The translations under genes were made by a program, and so were the position numbers. DNA of 60,553 nucleotides from UBA10205 sp035289625 (GTDB lineage Archaea > Iainarchaeota > Iainarchaeia > Iainarchaeales > Iainarchaeaceae): assembly GCA_035289625.1 (NCBI GenBank), contig DATDWP010000004.1:1-60553 (forward strand), in the 5' to 3' direction. The notes under the pieces are model-generated. The model saw only the letters and a program-made list of their open reading frames with translations, was not told the DNA's origin and ran no database searches. Positions within the stretch are counted from its first letter, which is position 1. Each line of letters opens with the position of its first letter. Below, piece after piece: positions 42,888 to 53,207 of this stretch.

Positions 42888-45800
42888 GTGCATTTTATCT
42901 CTTTGAAACCCGGAACAGAAGATAGGGCGGCAATCTTTGCAGTTTTCACAGTTCTTCTAGCCGTATTCGTTTTCATTCATCTACCAAAAAGCCCAACTGC
43001 ATTTCTACCACTAAGTGGCTCCGGTTCAGAACTTGCAGGATGGTGGAATTTTGATGAAGGGGCTGGAACTGCGGCGGCGGATTTGAGCGGGAATGGGAAT
43101 AATTGCCAGCTTGCAGGGAATGCTTCTTATATTGCGGGCAAATATGGAAGTGCAATTTCTTTTGACGGACTTGGCGATTATATTGACTGCGCAGGGACTG
43201 CAAATTTCACTTCGTCCGATTTTACGATCTCCTACTGGGTAAACCTGGACACTTTCCACACCAATAAATACCCAGAACAGGGAGGCACTTCTGTAATATT
43301 TAAAGGGAGATTTAATACATCGGGATATTACGACTACATTACTGATGAAGGTGGCATTATTTTTATAACTTCCCAGTCAGGTGCATCGCAATCCACAACT
43401 ACAAATACAGGGCTCATTACTACCGGCACATGGCACCACATCACACATGTAAGAAGCGGATCCACAGTAACAGTTTACATAAACGGGGCAGATGCCACGA
43501 ACTCCCACGGAACGCACATAGACCCTGCATCATCATCCTACAATTTTACCCCGGGCGTTTATGACCCTGGCAATTATAATTTTTTCGCAGACGGCGCAAT
43601 TGACGATCTGCGGATCTACAATAGGACCCTGAACCCAAGTGAAGTTAGAGATCTGTTTAGCCTTGGCGCAAACCCGCAAGGTGCCCCTTCAAACCCTGAT
43701 ACGGTAAATGGCTCTTGCGGAGTGTCTCTTAATCTGTGCAGCCGGGGGAATTTGAACGATATTGATGATTCTTCCACGCAATTTTTGTGGAACTGTGTGG
43801 GGTCAAACGGCGGCACCACAGCTTCATGCAGCGAGCCCATTACGCAGCTAAATATCCCAAGTATAGGCAGCATAATTTCTTCGGAAAGGTCAACTGATTG
43901 GGCGGGAAATGCGGGCGTAAACTTTTCAATCCCGGATTATAATTCTGTTGCCTGCACAGGGCTATTTGCAAACGGGACAACTGATGACACCGCTAAAATC
44001 CAAACGTGCCTCAATAACGCAAGCCCCGGAACTGCTGTATTAATCCCTGCAGGGACATACAAACTCGACGGCAGGCTCTATATTGACAAAAGTATTGTGC
44101 TAAGAGGCGCGGGCCCATCACAGACAATCCTGAAAGGCAACGGCACTATCTATATGGCGCCTAATAGAAGGGCGTCTTATGATAACATGGAGCCATTTTC
44201 GAGCGCGAGAACTATCAACGCCGGCCTCTCTCAAGGCTCCAGGACACTGACATTGTCTTCTGTTTCAGGTTTGAGCCCGGGAACTTATGTTTCTATTTAC
44301 GAAAACATTGAACCGAACCCGCCGGTTGACCCATCAGGGGCCAATGGAAACAACTGCGATTCATGGTGCGGCGACCAGGGCAAATATAATGGGAGCATAA
44401 CCCATTTCAGGGGTCAGATAAATAAAATCCTTAAAGTGGGACCCCCCGATTTAGCTGCAAACCAGATCCTTCTCGAGCGCCCATTGTACTGGACGCTCTC
44501 TTCAGGGAATGGGCCGAGACTCAGGAAATGGACTACGGGGATGCTTGAACGGGCAGGGGTTGAAAATTTGAAGATCACCCACGAAGGTTTGAGCCCAAGC
44601 CTTACCGGGCATAGTATTGAGATGGGGCAGACCGCCAACTCGTGGGTCAAAAATGTTGAGGTTGCCTATCTAAAAAATTACGGCATTGCCCTGAATTTCA
44701 GCTATGGGAATGTCATTACCCAATCCTACATTCACCATGGCACCAATTATGAAGGGGACCGCGCTTACGGGATCAATGTCTGGCAATGGAACTCCGACCA
44801 CTATATTTACAATAACATTTTTTACTATCTACGCCACTCGATTTTTTTTAACGGCGGGGGAAGCGGGGTCATTGTTGCTTTCAACCAATCCTCGGACACG
44901 CACGGGACCGCCGGCGCTACCGAATACGTTGCCCAGGATTTCGGATACCACGGGGCATATCCATTCATGAACCTCTTTGAAAACAATGAAGTGTTCCAAT
45001 TGTCCCCGGACAATTACTTTGGTTCAAGCGGCTATACTTTCTGGTTCAGAAACAATGCAAGCGGTAAATCAGCTTGGCAAGCTGACACTGCATGGGGCCA
45101 CTGGGCAGTCAATAATATGAGAAACCAGTTTTATGGTACCTATATAGGAAATGTCTTTGGCTATCCCGCAATGTCTGGTTGGACATATGAATCCAATGGC
45201 GCTTGCTGGGAGAACCGCACGCTTTTGAGATGGGGCTGTGTTGATAATAGCGGTACCGGCACAAACCACCAGCCACAAACAAAAAACACGGCCGTTATTT
45301 TTGGAAATTATGATTATCTGCACGCATGCACTTGGGACGAAACAGCAGGCCGGTGCCTAACTTCAAGTGAAGTTTCAAATATTGGCCTTCCCGCATCCTT
45401 ATTCCTCTCCTCGCCACCAAGCTGGTGGGGCTCTACCTCATGGCCACCTGTTGGACCCGATATTACAGGCAATGTTAGTGATATTGCTGCCAGAAAATGC
45501 TTTTTCAACAGCAACCTAGCATCTGGCGGCTCATTTAACCCCACGTCATGTTATGGTGGCGGGGTAGCTAGCCCAGTAAATGGTCTTTGCGGGTCTGGAA
45601 ACAATTCCTGCTCACAAGGGACGCTTAATGATGTTGCCGATTCTTCCACGCAATTTTTGTGGAACTGCAATGGTTTTAATGGCGGCAGCAATGCTTCGTG
45701 CAGCCTTGCAAAAGACACTGTTGCGCCTGTCCGGGGAAATGGAAGCCCTAGTGGAGCGCTTTCAATCGGAACCACTACAACAATGCTTTCCCTTACAACC

Positions 45801-47930
45801 AATGAGAGTGCCACATGCAAGTACTCTACTACTCCCGGAGCTTTGTATGGCAGCATGAGTGGAACATTCACAACTACGGGTGCAACAACACACTCACGCA
45901 GCTTAACCGGTCTTGTGAACGGAACAAGCTACAATTATTATGTAAAATGCCAGGACGGAACCGGAAATTCAAATACTGATGATTTCCCAATTTCCTTCTC
46001 AGTAGCCTCCTCGCCGCTCACTACCGTTACAATTGCAAGCAACAAAAACAATATTTTGGAAAACACTGAAACTGCAGTAGTAACATTCACCCATAACGGG
46101 ACCACCCAAAATTCCCTCACAATCAATTACACAATAACTGGAAGTGCAACCAACGGAGGGGATTACCAGCAAATCTCCCCAACGATAACAATACCTTCAG
46201 GCACGAATAATACAACACTACAAATAATACCACTTGACGACCTGGCAGTGGAAGGAACAGAAAATTTAACACTCACAATAACGCCAACCGCGTTCTACAC
46301 AACCAACCAGCAAAACACCACAACAATAAACATCACTGATAACGACACGCTAGCAGGCCTCTTATTTGAAGCAGAAAACGGAGAAATAAGCGCGCCACTT
46401 GCAATAACACAGGGGCATATTTCACAATCATCAGTGGCCCTAACAAACCCGCTTGAAGGAGGAAGAGCAGTTTACCGCTTTAACATAAACCAAGCAGGCG
46501 ACTACATCATCAAGGCGGATGTTAGTGCTGCCACTACCGCTTCCGATTCATTTTTCATAAACATTGATTCCGAACCCCAAAGCCCAACCCATATCTGGGA
46601 TATAATACCACTTACTACAGGATTTGAGGAACGCACAATATCATGGAGAGGGAGCGGAATCCCGACAATCCCTCAATTCAGCCCAAAAATATTCACGCTA
46701 TCAACAGGAGAGCATCAACTCACCCTAAGAGGCAGGGAAGCAAATACGCAACTAGATAAAATCTCAATAGTGAAATACTTTGCCCCCAAATGCCTAAGCC
46801 CCTTAGCCACAATATCACAATCATTGATCAACATCTACAACTGCCCACTCCCAATTGCAAATGAATTCGACATCAAACCCGATTTTGCAAACCTTGACCT
46901 GAACAACCTCACTGCACTAGAACTCGGAATCGGATCTTACGGAAAAATAACTTTCGAAAACCAGAACCTAAAACTAGTGCGTGAAACAAACAACCAACAA
47001 AACAGATTGGATTTGGATTCGGCAATAGAAATAACGCAGGGAAAAATCACACTCAATCCAGCAGTACTCCCCGAACTAAACAAACCCGCAACACTAACAC
47101 TCTACAACATCAACTACAACAACCCAAAAATACTAAAAGACGGAGTAGCCTGCTCACAATGCCTCATAACAACCTACAACAAAAACACACAAACAATCAG
47201 CTTCACAATACCGGGATTTAGCACCTACGAAATAGTCGAAGACACACAAACCGACACAGAGAATGTTGACCAAGGCACTACGCCAGACTATGATCCTGAC
47301 AGCACGGATAGTGGCGATCCGGACAGTTCAACACCGGGAGAAGATACTTCAGAAAGCGGCAGCGCAGGCGGAGGCGGTAGCGGAACCGGTTCAGAAGGAT
47401 ACAAAGCAAGTACAAGAAATTTGGAAATAACACCATTACAAATCGGCAAAGAAACAACAATAACAACAACAGTTTCACATGCAATACCAACACCACAAAA
47501 CTTCACGCTACAACTAAAAATCACTCAGAACAACCAAACAATATTTATCGATACGGCAACAATAAACAATTTACCAAGCGGAAAAGCACAAAAAATAATT
47601 TTCCCAAACAAATGGACACCCACACAAATAGGAGATTACAACGCAACAATACTACTCTACGCAAAAGAAACACTCTACGACAAACAAACCAAAAAAATCA
47701 CAATCACCAGCACACAAACAACAATAAAACAAAACCCAAGAACCCAAGACCAAAATATACCTCAACAAAACAACAAACTCTGGGACTACAACCTAAACCC
47801 GGAAAAAGACACCAACGCCCAAGGAGCAGGGCAACCACTAGAAGCCGCACAAATAGGAATAATACTAATAATACTAGTAGCACTCGCAGCAGCAGTACAA
47901 GGAATAATAATCATACGAAAAGGACAATAG
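42888..47930 (+). CDS. Large modular surface adhesin (LamG, beta-helix, Calx-beta)
   Basis: A 1680-residue secreted protein with GTG start. Order of parts: signal anchor near residue 20; LamG domain (about 50-256, opening GWWNFDEGAGTA); cysteine module ending FLWNCVGSNGG (274-315); right-handed beta-helix or pectate-lyase-like domain (about 325-880); a second cysteine module ending FLWNCNGFNGG (896-940); a fibronectin-like unit; a Calx-beta domain (1043-1153); a carbohydrate-binding-like domain with FEAENGEIS (1158-1298). A C-terminal domain, Gly/Ser linker and Ig-like unit follow, then a transmembrane tail GQPLEAAQIGIILIILVALA ending KGQ. It probably binds glycans outside the cell. Its C-terminal third is highly similar to that of the protein at 53208. 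Confidence 0.85.
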   Translation: MHFISLKPGTEDRAAIFAVFTVLLAVFVFIHLPKSPTAFLPLSGSGSELAGWWNFDEGAGTAAADLSGNGNNCQLAGNASYIAGKYGSAISFDGLGDYIDCAGTANFTSSDFTISYWVNLDTFHTNKYPEQGGTSVIFKGRFNTSGYYDYITDEGGIIFITSQSGASQSTTTNTGLITTGTWHHITHVRSGSTVTVYINGADATNSHGTHIDPASSSYNFTPGVYDPGNYNFFADGAIDDLRIYNRTLNPSEVRDLFSLGANPQGAPSNPDTVNGSCGVSLNLCSRGNLNDIDDSSTQFLWNCVGSNGGTTASCSEPITQLNIPSIGSIISSERSTDWAGNAGVNFSIPDYNSVACTGLFANGTTDDTAKIQTCLNNASPGTAVLIPAGTYKLDGRLYIDKSIVLRGAGPSQTILKGNGTIYMAPNRRASYDNMEPFSSARTINAGLSQGSRTLTLSSVSGLSPGTYVSIYENIEPNPPVDPSGANGNNCDSWCGDQGKYNGSITHFRGQINKILKVGPPDLAANQILLERPLYWTLSSGNGPRLRKWTTGMLERAGVENLKITHEGLSPSLTGHSIEMGQTANSWVKNVEVAYLKNYGIALNFSYGNVITQSYIHHGTNYEGDRAYGINVWQWNSDHYIYNNIFYYLRHSIFFNGGGSGVIVAFNQSSDTHGTAGATEYVAQDFGYHGAYPFMNLFENNEVFQLSPDNYFGSSGYTFWFRNNASGKSAWQADTAWGHWAVNNMRNQFYGTYIGNVFGYPAMSGWTYESNGACWENRTLLRWGCVDNSGTGTNHQPQTKNTAVIFGNYDYLHACTWDETAGRCLTSSEVSNIGLPASLFLSSPPSWWGSTSWPPVGPDITGNVSDIAARKCFFNSNLASGGSFNPTSCYGGGVASPVNGLCGSGNNSCSQGTLNDVADSSTQFLWNCNGFNGGSNASCSLAKDTVAPVRGNGSPSGALSIGTTTTMLSLTTNESATCKYSTTPGALYGSMSGTFTTTGATTHSRSLTGLVNGTSYNYYVKCQDGTGNSNTDDFPISFSVASSPLTTVTIASNKNNILENTETAVVTFTHNGTTQNSLTINYTITGSATNGGDYQQISPTITIPSGTNNTTLQIIPLDDLAVEGTENLTLTITPTAFYTTNQQNTTTINITDNDTLAGLLFEAENGEISAPLAITQGHISQSSVALTNPLEGGRAVYRFNINQAGDYIIKADVSAATTASDSFFINIDSEPQSPTHIWDIIPLTTGFEERTISWRGSGIPTIPQFSPKIFTLSTGEHQLTLRGREANTQLDKISIVKYFAPKCLSPLATISQSLINIYNCPLPIANEFDIKPDFANLDLNNLTALELGIGSYGKITFENQNLKLVRETNNQQNRLDLDSAIEITQGKITLNPAVLPELNKPATLTLYNINYNNPKILKDGVACSQCLITTYNKNTQTISFTIPGFSTYEIVEDTQTDTENVDQGTTPDYDPDSTDSGDPDSSTPGEDTSESGSAGGGGSGTGSEGYKASTRNLEITPLQIGKETTITTTVSHAIPTPQNFTLQLKITQNNQTIFIDTATINNLPSGKAQKIIFPNKWTPTQIGDYNATILLYAKETLYDKQTKKITITSTQTTIKQNPRTQDQNIPQQNNKLWDYNLNPEKDTNAQGAGQPLEAAQIGIILIILVALAAAVQGIIIIRKGQ
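46360..47930 (+). repeat. C-terminal cassette, copy A of a long direct repeat
   Basis: From the FEAENGEIS segment to the stop codon this region aligns with 55830-57401 at protein level almost throughout, and in stretches at base level: AATAATACTAATAATACTAG near the end is identical. It encodes the carbohydrate-binding-like domain, C-terminal domain, Gly-rich linker, Ig-like unit and transmembrane tail. The plus strand of its last kilobase is strongly A/C-biased, unlike the 5' half of the same gene. Confidence 0.8.
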
Positions 47931-48069
47931 AGGGCTAAAAAAATTGGGTTAGGATTCGAAGTAGGTGAGGAACCCCGGAGATTAGAGCCACTTTCTAAAA
48001 AGTTAACTATAAAAAGAAAAAAGCCCTACATTAAGCAAGATTTATCTATTATTATCAGGCAGGGATGGG

Positions 48070-50805
48070 ATGGAAAATAGTGGCAGCAGAATTAAGGGTG
48101 TTAAAAGCGCACATCTATCTCTTTTTGCCCTTTTTACAATTTTGTTTTTTTGCGCAGACGTGTTTGCTGTCCAACAACTAATGGCACTGCACGGGCGGGC
48201 AACCAGCTCAGGGACTTCAATTTCGGGCGGGGACCTTCGCGTTTTAATATATGATGCGAATGTAAACGGGAATTTGGCGTATGATTCGCTTGCCGATTTC
48301 AACAACACCATTGTGAACGGGATATTTGATGTGATGGTTGGTTCCGGCACTGTTGAGCTTGACTTAAACTACGGGACATACTACTACCTTGATTTGAACG
48401 TGAACGCAACCGGTTCGGCACCTGTAGACCTTGATTTTAACGGGTCGGAGAGGAAGCAGTTTGAGGCAGCGCACGGGAAAATACGTTCGGGTTCTATTGT
48501 TGACGGATCTATTGTGAATGCGGATATTTCTTCGAGTGCAAATATTGATTGGACAAAAATTTCAAAAACAGGAGCAGACCTAAATAATTTCAATTGGGGA
48601 AGCGATTTTAACTCACAATATGCAAGAAAAGTCGGAGATGATAATGTTACGGGCGCTTGGAACTTTGCAAACAATATAACATTTAACGGGGGGTTTGGTT
48701 CTGGCGGAATCACAATTCAGAACGGAATACTCTACACCCAATCACTTGTAATCCTAAACGATTTGAACGCAGCAACAGTAACAGCAATTGATGTAAACGG
48801 AAACTACACACCCGCCCTTGATGTGACCTGGACGCTTGGTTCATCGACAAACAGGTGGATTGGCATTTTCACCCGTGACCTAAACTCAACTGACATTAAT
48901 TCAACGCGCGCCTCAATAGGGACGCTCTCATTACCCATAACTTCCGGACTCCTCCTCTTTTCAAATGGCACAAGCGTAACTTCGGATGGGAACATATCCT
49001 GGGACAATTCAAGCAAGCGCCTTGGCATCGGGACCTCATCGCCGGCAAACGCGCTCAATGTAGTCGGGGATGCAAACATTGTCGGGGACTTGAACATCTC
49101 AAATGGGCTGACATGGGCAACACTAAAAGATTATCCGGCTGCGTGCACAAGCGGGCAATTTGTCACCACGATAGGAGATACACTCACTTGTACAACTATT
49201 CCGGGTGGAGGGAGTGGAAGGACATACGTAGGAATTTCCCCTATTTCAATTGATAATGATACAAACACTGTAGCACTCAATGTGGCAGGAAGCAGCGACT
49301 GGAACGGATTATTCGACGGGCAGGAAGGGTCTTACTATCTAAGCTACACAAACCTTACAAGCAAGCCCCACATCCCGACAGATGCCACAATTGATTCAAA
49401 TGTTTACCAAGTGGTTGCAACACTTGTGCCATGGGCGGATGCTAACGTGAATGATGACATTACAGTGAGCAATTATGTTACAAATGGGATTTTCAACGCA
49501 GCTTTCAACTCTGATTTTAACTTAAATAATGTTACCCGGCTTTTGCAAAATTCAACATATAGTGCCGGGGCAAATTTGATTTTAGACCAAACCGATTCTA
49601 ATAAGTTCCATGTAAACGATGCAAATCTTTTAAGTGCAGTTGTGAGAAATGCGGTTTTTAACGCCTTCTATCCTGTAGCTGATGCCAACATACTAAACGC
49701 AACCCGCTTCAACCAGGACGCTTCATGCGACAACAACACAAACTGTACAATCAAAGGAACAATCAACACCGACCAGAAAGCAAACTACAACGCCGACCTG
49801 AACGCAGTTGCAGGCCTGAACGCAAACACCCTGCGCAGCCTTGACAACAACACACTCTCCATACAAACACAAAACACCACTCGCTTGTTTATCGCTTTGG
49901 ATGGAAACGTGGGAATAGGGACGATAACGCCGGGGAATTTATTTGATGTAAATGGCAAGTTCCAAATTAATAATGATGGACAGGCATTCTGGGGTACTAC
50001 TTTATCGAATTATGGAGTTTTAACTTGGGACGCGAATCTTGCCCAGATTGGCGGATATACAAACTCAAATTTAGGTTTAATGGCCGGAAACAGTGAAAAG
50101 GTAAGAATAACAGCAGACGGTAACGTAGGAATCGGAACAACAACAACCACAAACAAACTAAGGGTTATCGGAGATGTAAACATCTCAAGCTCATTCTACC
50201 TTCCCTCACAATCAACCGGCTGCCTACAAGTAGGGGCAGCAGGAATAGTAACAAGCACAGGTACAAACTGCGCGACTAGCGGAACATTCTACAATGCAGG
50301 GGCAAACCTGATCCTTGACCAAACAGATGGAAATAAGTTCCACGTAAACGATGCAAATTTATCTTTGTTCTATTACAGGCAGACTGATGCAAATTCAGTT
50401 TTTGTACGATCCGCAATCTTCAATGCGGGTTTCCCAATAGCAGACGGCAACGCGCCCACCTATGTAAGAAACACAATCTTCAATGCCGCTTGGCCTGTAG
50501 CAGATGCAAATGTGGTAAACGATTTGACAATAATAAGTTCTAGCAATGGAATTTTCACAGCGGACTTAAACGTCGGCACAAGGTTCAATTCCAACACTCT
50601 TGCTTCAAAGGACAACAATGCACTATCATTGCAAACTTTGAATACTACGCGTTTGACAATCCAAACCAATGGGGATGTGAACATAGGCGCAACAGGAGCC
50701 GGGTTTTCAATAGATTATGATACGAACAAAAGTTGTTTTCCCGCAAACTGCACCGGGGGTTATATTGATGCAAATGCAACTACAATCATCATTGGGTGGA
50801 ATTAG
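48070..50805 (+). CDS. Fibre-like secreted protein with GIGT repeats
   Basis: A 911-residue protein. A signal peptide (LFALFTILFFCADVFA) is followed by long Asn/Asp/Thr-rich strands. Three copies of a fibre motif occur: RLGIGTSSPANALNVVGD, NVGIGTITPGNLFDVNG and NVGIGTTTTTNKLRVIGD. The motif is common in phage tail fibres and bacterial trimeric spike proteins. Another repeat, ANLILDQTD-x-NKFHVNDANL, occurs twice. No C-terminal autoprotease or membrane anchor is seen; the protein ends ATTIIIGWN. TATA-like TTTATCTA lies upstream of the ATG. It probably forms an extracellular fibre; trimerisation is inference. Confidence 0.75.
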   Translation: MENSGSRIKGVKSAHLSLFALFTILFFCADVFAVQQLMALHGRATSSGTSISGGDLRVLIYDANVNGNLAYDSLADFNNTIVNGIFDVMVGSGTVELDLNYGTYYYLDLNVNATGSAPVDLDFNGSERKQFEAAHGKIRSGSIVDGSIVNADISSSANIDWTKISKTGADLNNFNWGSDFNSQYARKVGDDNVTGAWNFANNITFNGGFGSGGITIQNGILYTQSLVILNDLNAATVTAIDVNGNYTPALDVTWTLGSSTNRWIGIFTRDLNSTDINSTRASIGTLSLPITSGLLLFSNGTSVTSDGNISWDNSSKRLGIGTSSPANALNVVGDANIVGDLNISNGLTWATLKDYPAACTSGQFVTTIGDTLTCTTIPGGGSGRTYVGISPISIDNDTNTVALNVAGSSDWNGLFDGQEGSYYLSYTNLTSKPHIPTDATIDSNVYQVVATLVPWADANVNDDITVSNYVTNGIFNAAFNSDFNLNNVTRLLQNSTYSAGANLILDQTDSNKFHVNDANLLSAVVRNAVFNAFYPVADANILNATRFNQDASCDNNTNCTIKGTINTDQKANYNADLNAVAGLNANTLRSLDNNTLSIQTQNTTRLFIALDGNVGIGTITPGNLFDVNGKFQINNDGQAFWGTTLSNYGVLTWDANLAQIGGYTNSNLGLMAGNSEKVRITADGNVGIGTTTTTNKLRVIGDVNISSSFYLPSQSTGCLQVGAAGIVTSTGTNCATSGTFYNAGANLILDQTDGNKFHVNDANLSLFYYRQTDANSVFVRSAIFNAGFPIADGNAPTYVRNTIFNAAWPVADANVVNDLTIISSSNGIFTADLNVGTRFNSNTLASKDNNALSLQTLNTTRLTIQTNGDVNIGATGAGFSIDYDTNKSCFPANCTGGYIDANATTIIIGWN

Positions 50806-50807
50806 AA

Positions 50808-53138
50808 ATGCGCGAATTACTGATTTTAACTGTTTTAGTAATGCTTAGTAGTTTTGTCCAGGCTGCTGACATTACTACCGGCTTAGTCGGCTACTGGAAG
50901 TTTGATGAGAATTCCGGAACCGTTGCATCTGATTCTTCCGGGAATAACAACTATGGCGAATTCAGAAACAATACGGCGTGGGCAGGCGGCTTTATTGGTA
51001 GTGCAACTTCTTTTGACGGGGACAACGATTATGTGGATGTTAATGAGAGCAATTTTGATTTTGAGCGCACAAATGCATTCAGTGTTTCGGCATGGATTAA
51101 CCCTAGCGAAATTAAAAATGCCCAAATAGTAAGCAAGCTCAGAAATGGTGTAACATATGATGGCTGGGAAGTCCAGTTAACAGCAGCAAACGAAATTGTG
51201 TTCTGGGTTATAAGCGATTTTGGGGCGTCTAATTATATACAACAAGATTGTAATGTCACTGTGCCAACCGGAGAGTGGTCGCATGTAGTATTCACCTATG
51301 ATGGCTCTTCTAGCATTAACGGCTTTCAATGTTACTTTAACGGAGCGGATGCCAACAACCATTCCCCATCCGGACCAAGTACGGTTTCCGGTTCAATCCT
51401 CAATGACCTAAATGTACAGATAGGGCAGAGGCATACTAGCACTACAGAGAGCTGGAACGGGTTGCTTGACGAAATCAGGGTGTACAGGCGCGAACTCAGT
51501 GCTAAGGATGCAAACGAACTCTACAACTGCCAGACCAACAACTACTGTCCAAGACCGGATATTGTCAGCAACCTTGTTGGTTATTGGCGGTTTGACGAAG
51601 GAACAGGGACCATTGTAGCGGATTCTAGCGGAAATGATAATAATGGAACCCTTATCAATAGCCCGGTATGGGCTAATGGATATACGAATTCTGATTTGAA
51701 TTTTTCAAAAATTACAGATACCCATGTTGATTTAGGCAACCCTAGTGACTTGAACATCACAGGGCCGCTAAGTATTTCTGCTTGGGGATACACAAATTCG
51801 GCTCCTAACAATGCACTTAGCCAAGAGATATTTACCCGTGAAGGGGGTGTTACTGATCGGGGTTATCGCTTTCACTTCGAACAAGGGACACCAAGTGATT
51901 TGCGTTTCTCTTTAGGAATTACTCCAACCACAAATACTATTCTTAGTTCAAGCACCCAACCGGATGCGAATAAATGGTACCATTTTGTTGCAACTTATGA
52001 TCCAAGCACTGCCATGAAGATATACATTAATGGCGTTCAAACCGGCGTGGACTCTACCGATATCCCCTCTTCGATAAGCGCTTCTAGTGCCGGTCCGGAC
52101 ATAGGGGTTAGGGATGGTGGAGGTGAAAACTGGGACGGTGGCCTGGACGAAATAAGAGTTTACAACCGCGTATTAAACACAGCAGACATCAATACCCTCT
52201 ATTACTGCCAACCGCCCACGGTTGTTGCGCGAGATTGGTTAATAGATGGAAACACAAATTGCGAATTCGGATTGACAACCCCTAGTATTGACGCAAACCT
52301 GAATGGCTATTGGCCATTCGATGAAGGGAACGGGACAACAACAGTTGATAGATCAGGAAATGGAAACACCGGCACTCTAGTTGGGACTCCTAATTGGACA
52401 ACAGGAAAAATTGTAAACGCATTAAATTTCCGTGGCCCTGACACGAACACCGATCACGTCACGCTCTCGAATAGTTCTTTGCTATCACCCGGGACAGGAA
52501 ATTTTACTGTTGCCGCATGGTTCAAAGCAGAACCGGGTGGAGCAATACCGGGATTAAGCTCGCCTCCAATTTACAATGATTACGGAACCAGTAATACTGC
52601 GAGAGTATCAATAAACATTGAAAATGTTACCGGAAAAATTGTTGCGAGTTGGAGGGATGATTCGAGTAATGAAATAGAGTTTTTTGGCAGCCCCGGTTCT
52701 GTAGAAGACAGCACATGGCACCATGTTGCAATAGTAAGGGACTTGCAGACAAGGGCTAGATTATACTTTGACGGCGTGGACACAAACTCACAATCAAATG
52801 CAAGTATGGGGGCAATTACAACTAGCACAGGAAGCGTTCCGAGCATTGGTGATCTGAATAGCGGTGTCGCGCAGGACCAATTTTTTAAGGGACAGATTGA
52901 CGAAGTCCGTGTTTATTCCCGTGCCCTTAGCGCAACCGATGTTAATAATTTATATAAGGAAACGAAATCAATTGTACTCGGTGGCAATTTGAACATCCAA
53001 GACGGAACATTGCTAATCAAACCGGGCTACTTTTTGACAATCCCTACCGCAAAAAAAGCACTGATCTGGCGCAGACAGAACAACACCGACCAAAAATTGA
53101 TGGTTGCCAAAACCGGAGGATTTCGAATCAGGAAGTGA
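50808..53138 (+). CDS. Secreted protein with three LamG domains
   Basis: A 776-residue protein with signal peptide (LLILTVLVMLSSFVQA). Three concanavalin A-like LamG domains open with LVGYWKFDENSGTVASDSSG, LVGYWRFDEGTGTIVADSSG and LNGYWPFDEGNGTTTVDRSG. They run about residues 26-240, 255-465 and 497-715, each closing with an LDEIRVY or similar segment. The C-terminal 60 residues form a short strand-rich region without anchor. LamG domains bind sugars or proteins. The ATG overlaps nothing and lies 2 nt after the fibre-gene stop; a GTG four codons earlier would overlap it. The two genes are therefore an operon. Confidence 0.85.
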   Translation: MRELLILTVLVMLSSFVQAADITTGLVGYWKFDENSGTVASDSSGNNNYGEFRNNTAWAGGFIGSATSFDGDNDYVDVNESNFDFERTNAFSVSAWINPSEIKNAQIVSKLRNGVTYDGWEVQLTAANEIVFWVISDFGASNYIQQDCNVTVPTGEWSHVVFTYDGSSSINGFQCYFNGADANNHSPSGPSTVSGSILNDLNVQIGQRHTSTTESWNGLLDEIRVYRRELSAKDANELYNCQTNNYCPRPDIVSNLVGYWRFDEGTGTIVADSSGNDNNGTLINSPVWANGYTNSDLNFSKITDTHVDLGNPSDLNITGPLSISAWGYTNSAPNNALSQEIFTREGGVTDRGYRFHFEQGTPSDLRFSLGITPTTNTILSSSTQPDANKWYHFVATYDPSTAMKIYINGVQTGVDSTDIPSSISASSAGPDIGVRDGGGENWDGGLDEIRVYNRVLNTADINTLYYCQPPTVVARDWLIDGNTNCEFGLTTPSIDANLNGYWPFDEGNGTTTVDRSGNGNTGTLVGTPNWTTGKIVNALNFRGPDTNTDHVTLSNSSLLSPGTGNFTVAAWFKAEPGGAIPGLSSPPIYNDYGTSNTARVSINIENVTGKIVASWRDDSSNEIEFFGSPGSVEDSTWHHVAIVRDLQTRARLYFDGVDTNSQSNASMGAITTSTGSVPSIGDLNSGVAQDQFFKGQIDEVRVYSRALSATDVNNLYKETKSIVLGGNLNIQDGTLLIKPGYFLTIPTAKKALIWRRQNNTDQKLMVAKTGGFRIRK

Positions 53139-53207
53139 CTACCGAGATCGGCAAGCCACTTAGAATATACTATTTTTTATATAACAAACGAATTAGGAAG
53201 TATAATT

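Noticed and set aside
47612..47938. A 108-codon Asn/Thr/Arg-rich plus-strand frame inside the adhesin C-terminus.
   Set aside because: It exists because this stretch is A/C-rich and therefore poor in stop codons in all frames; its composition is pure low complexity.
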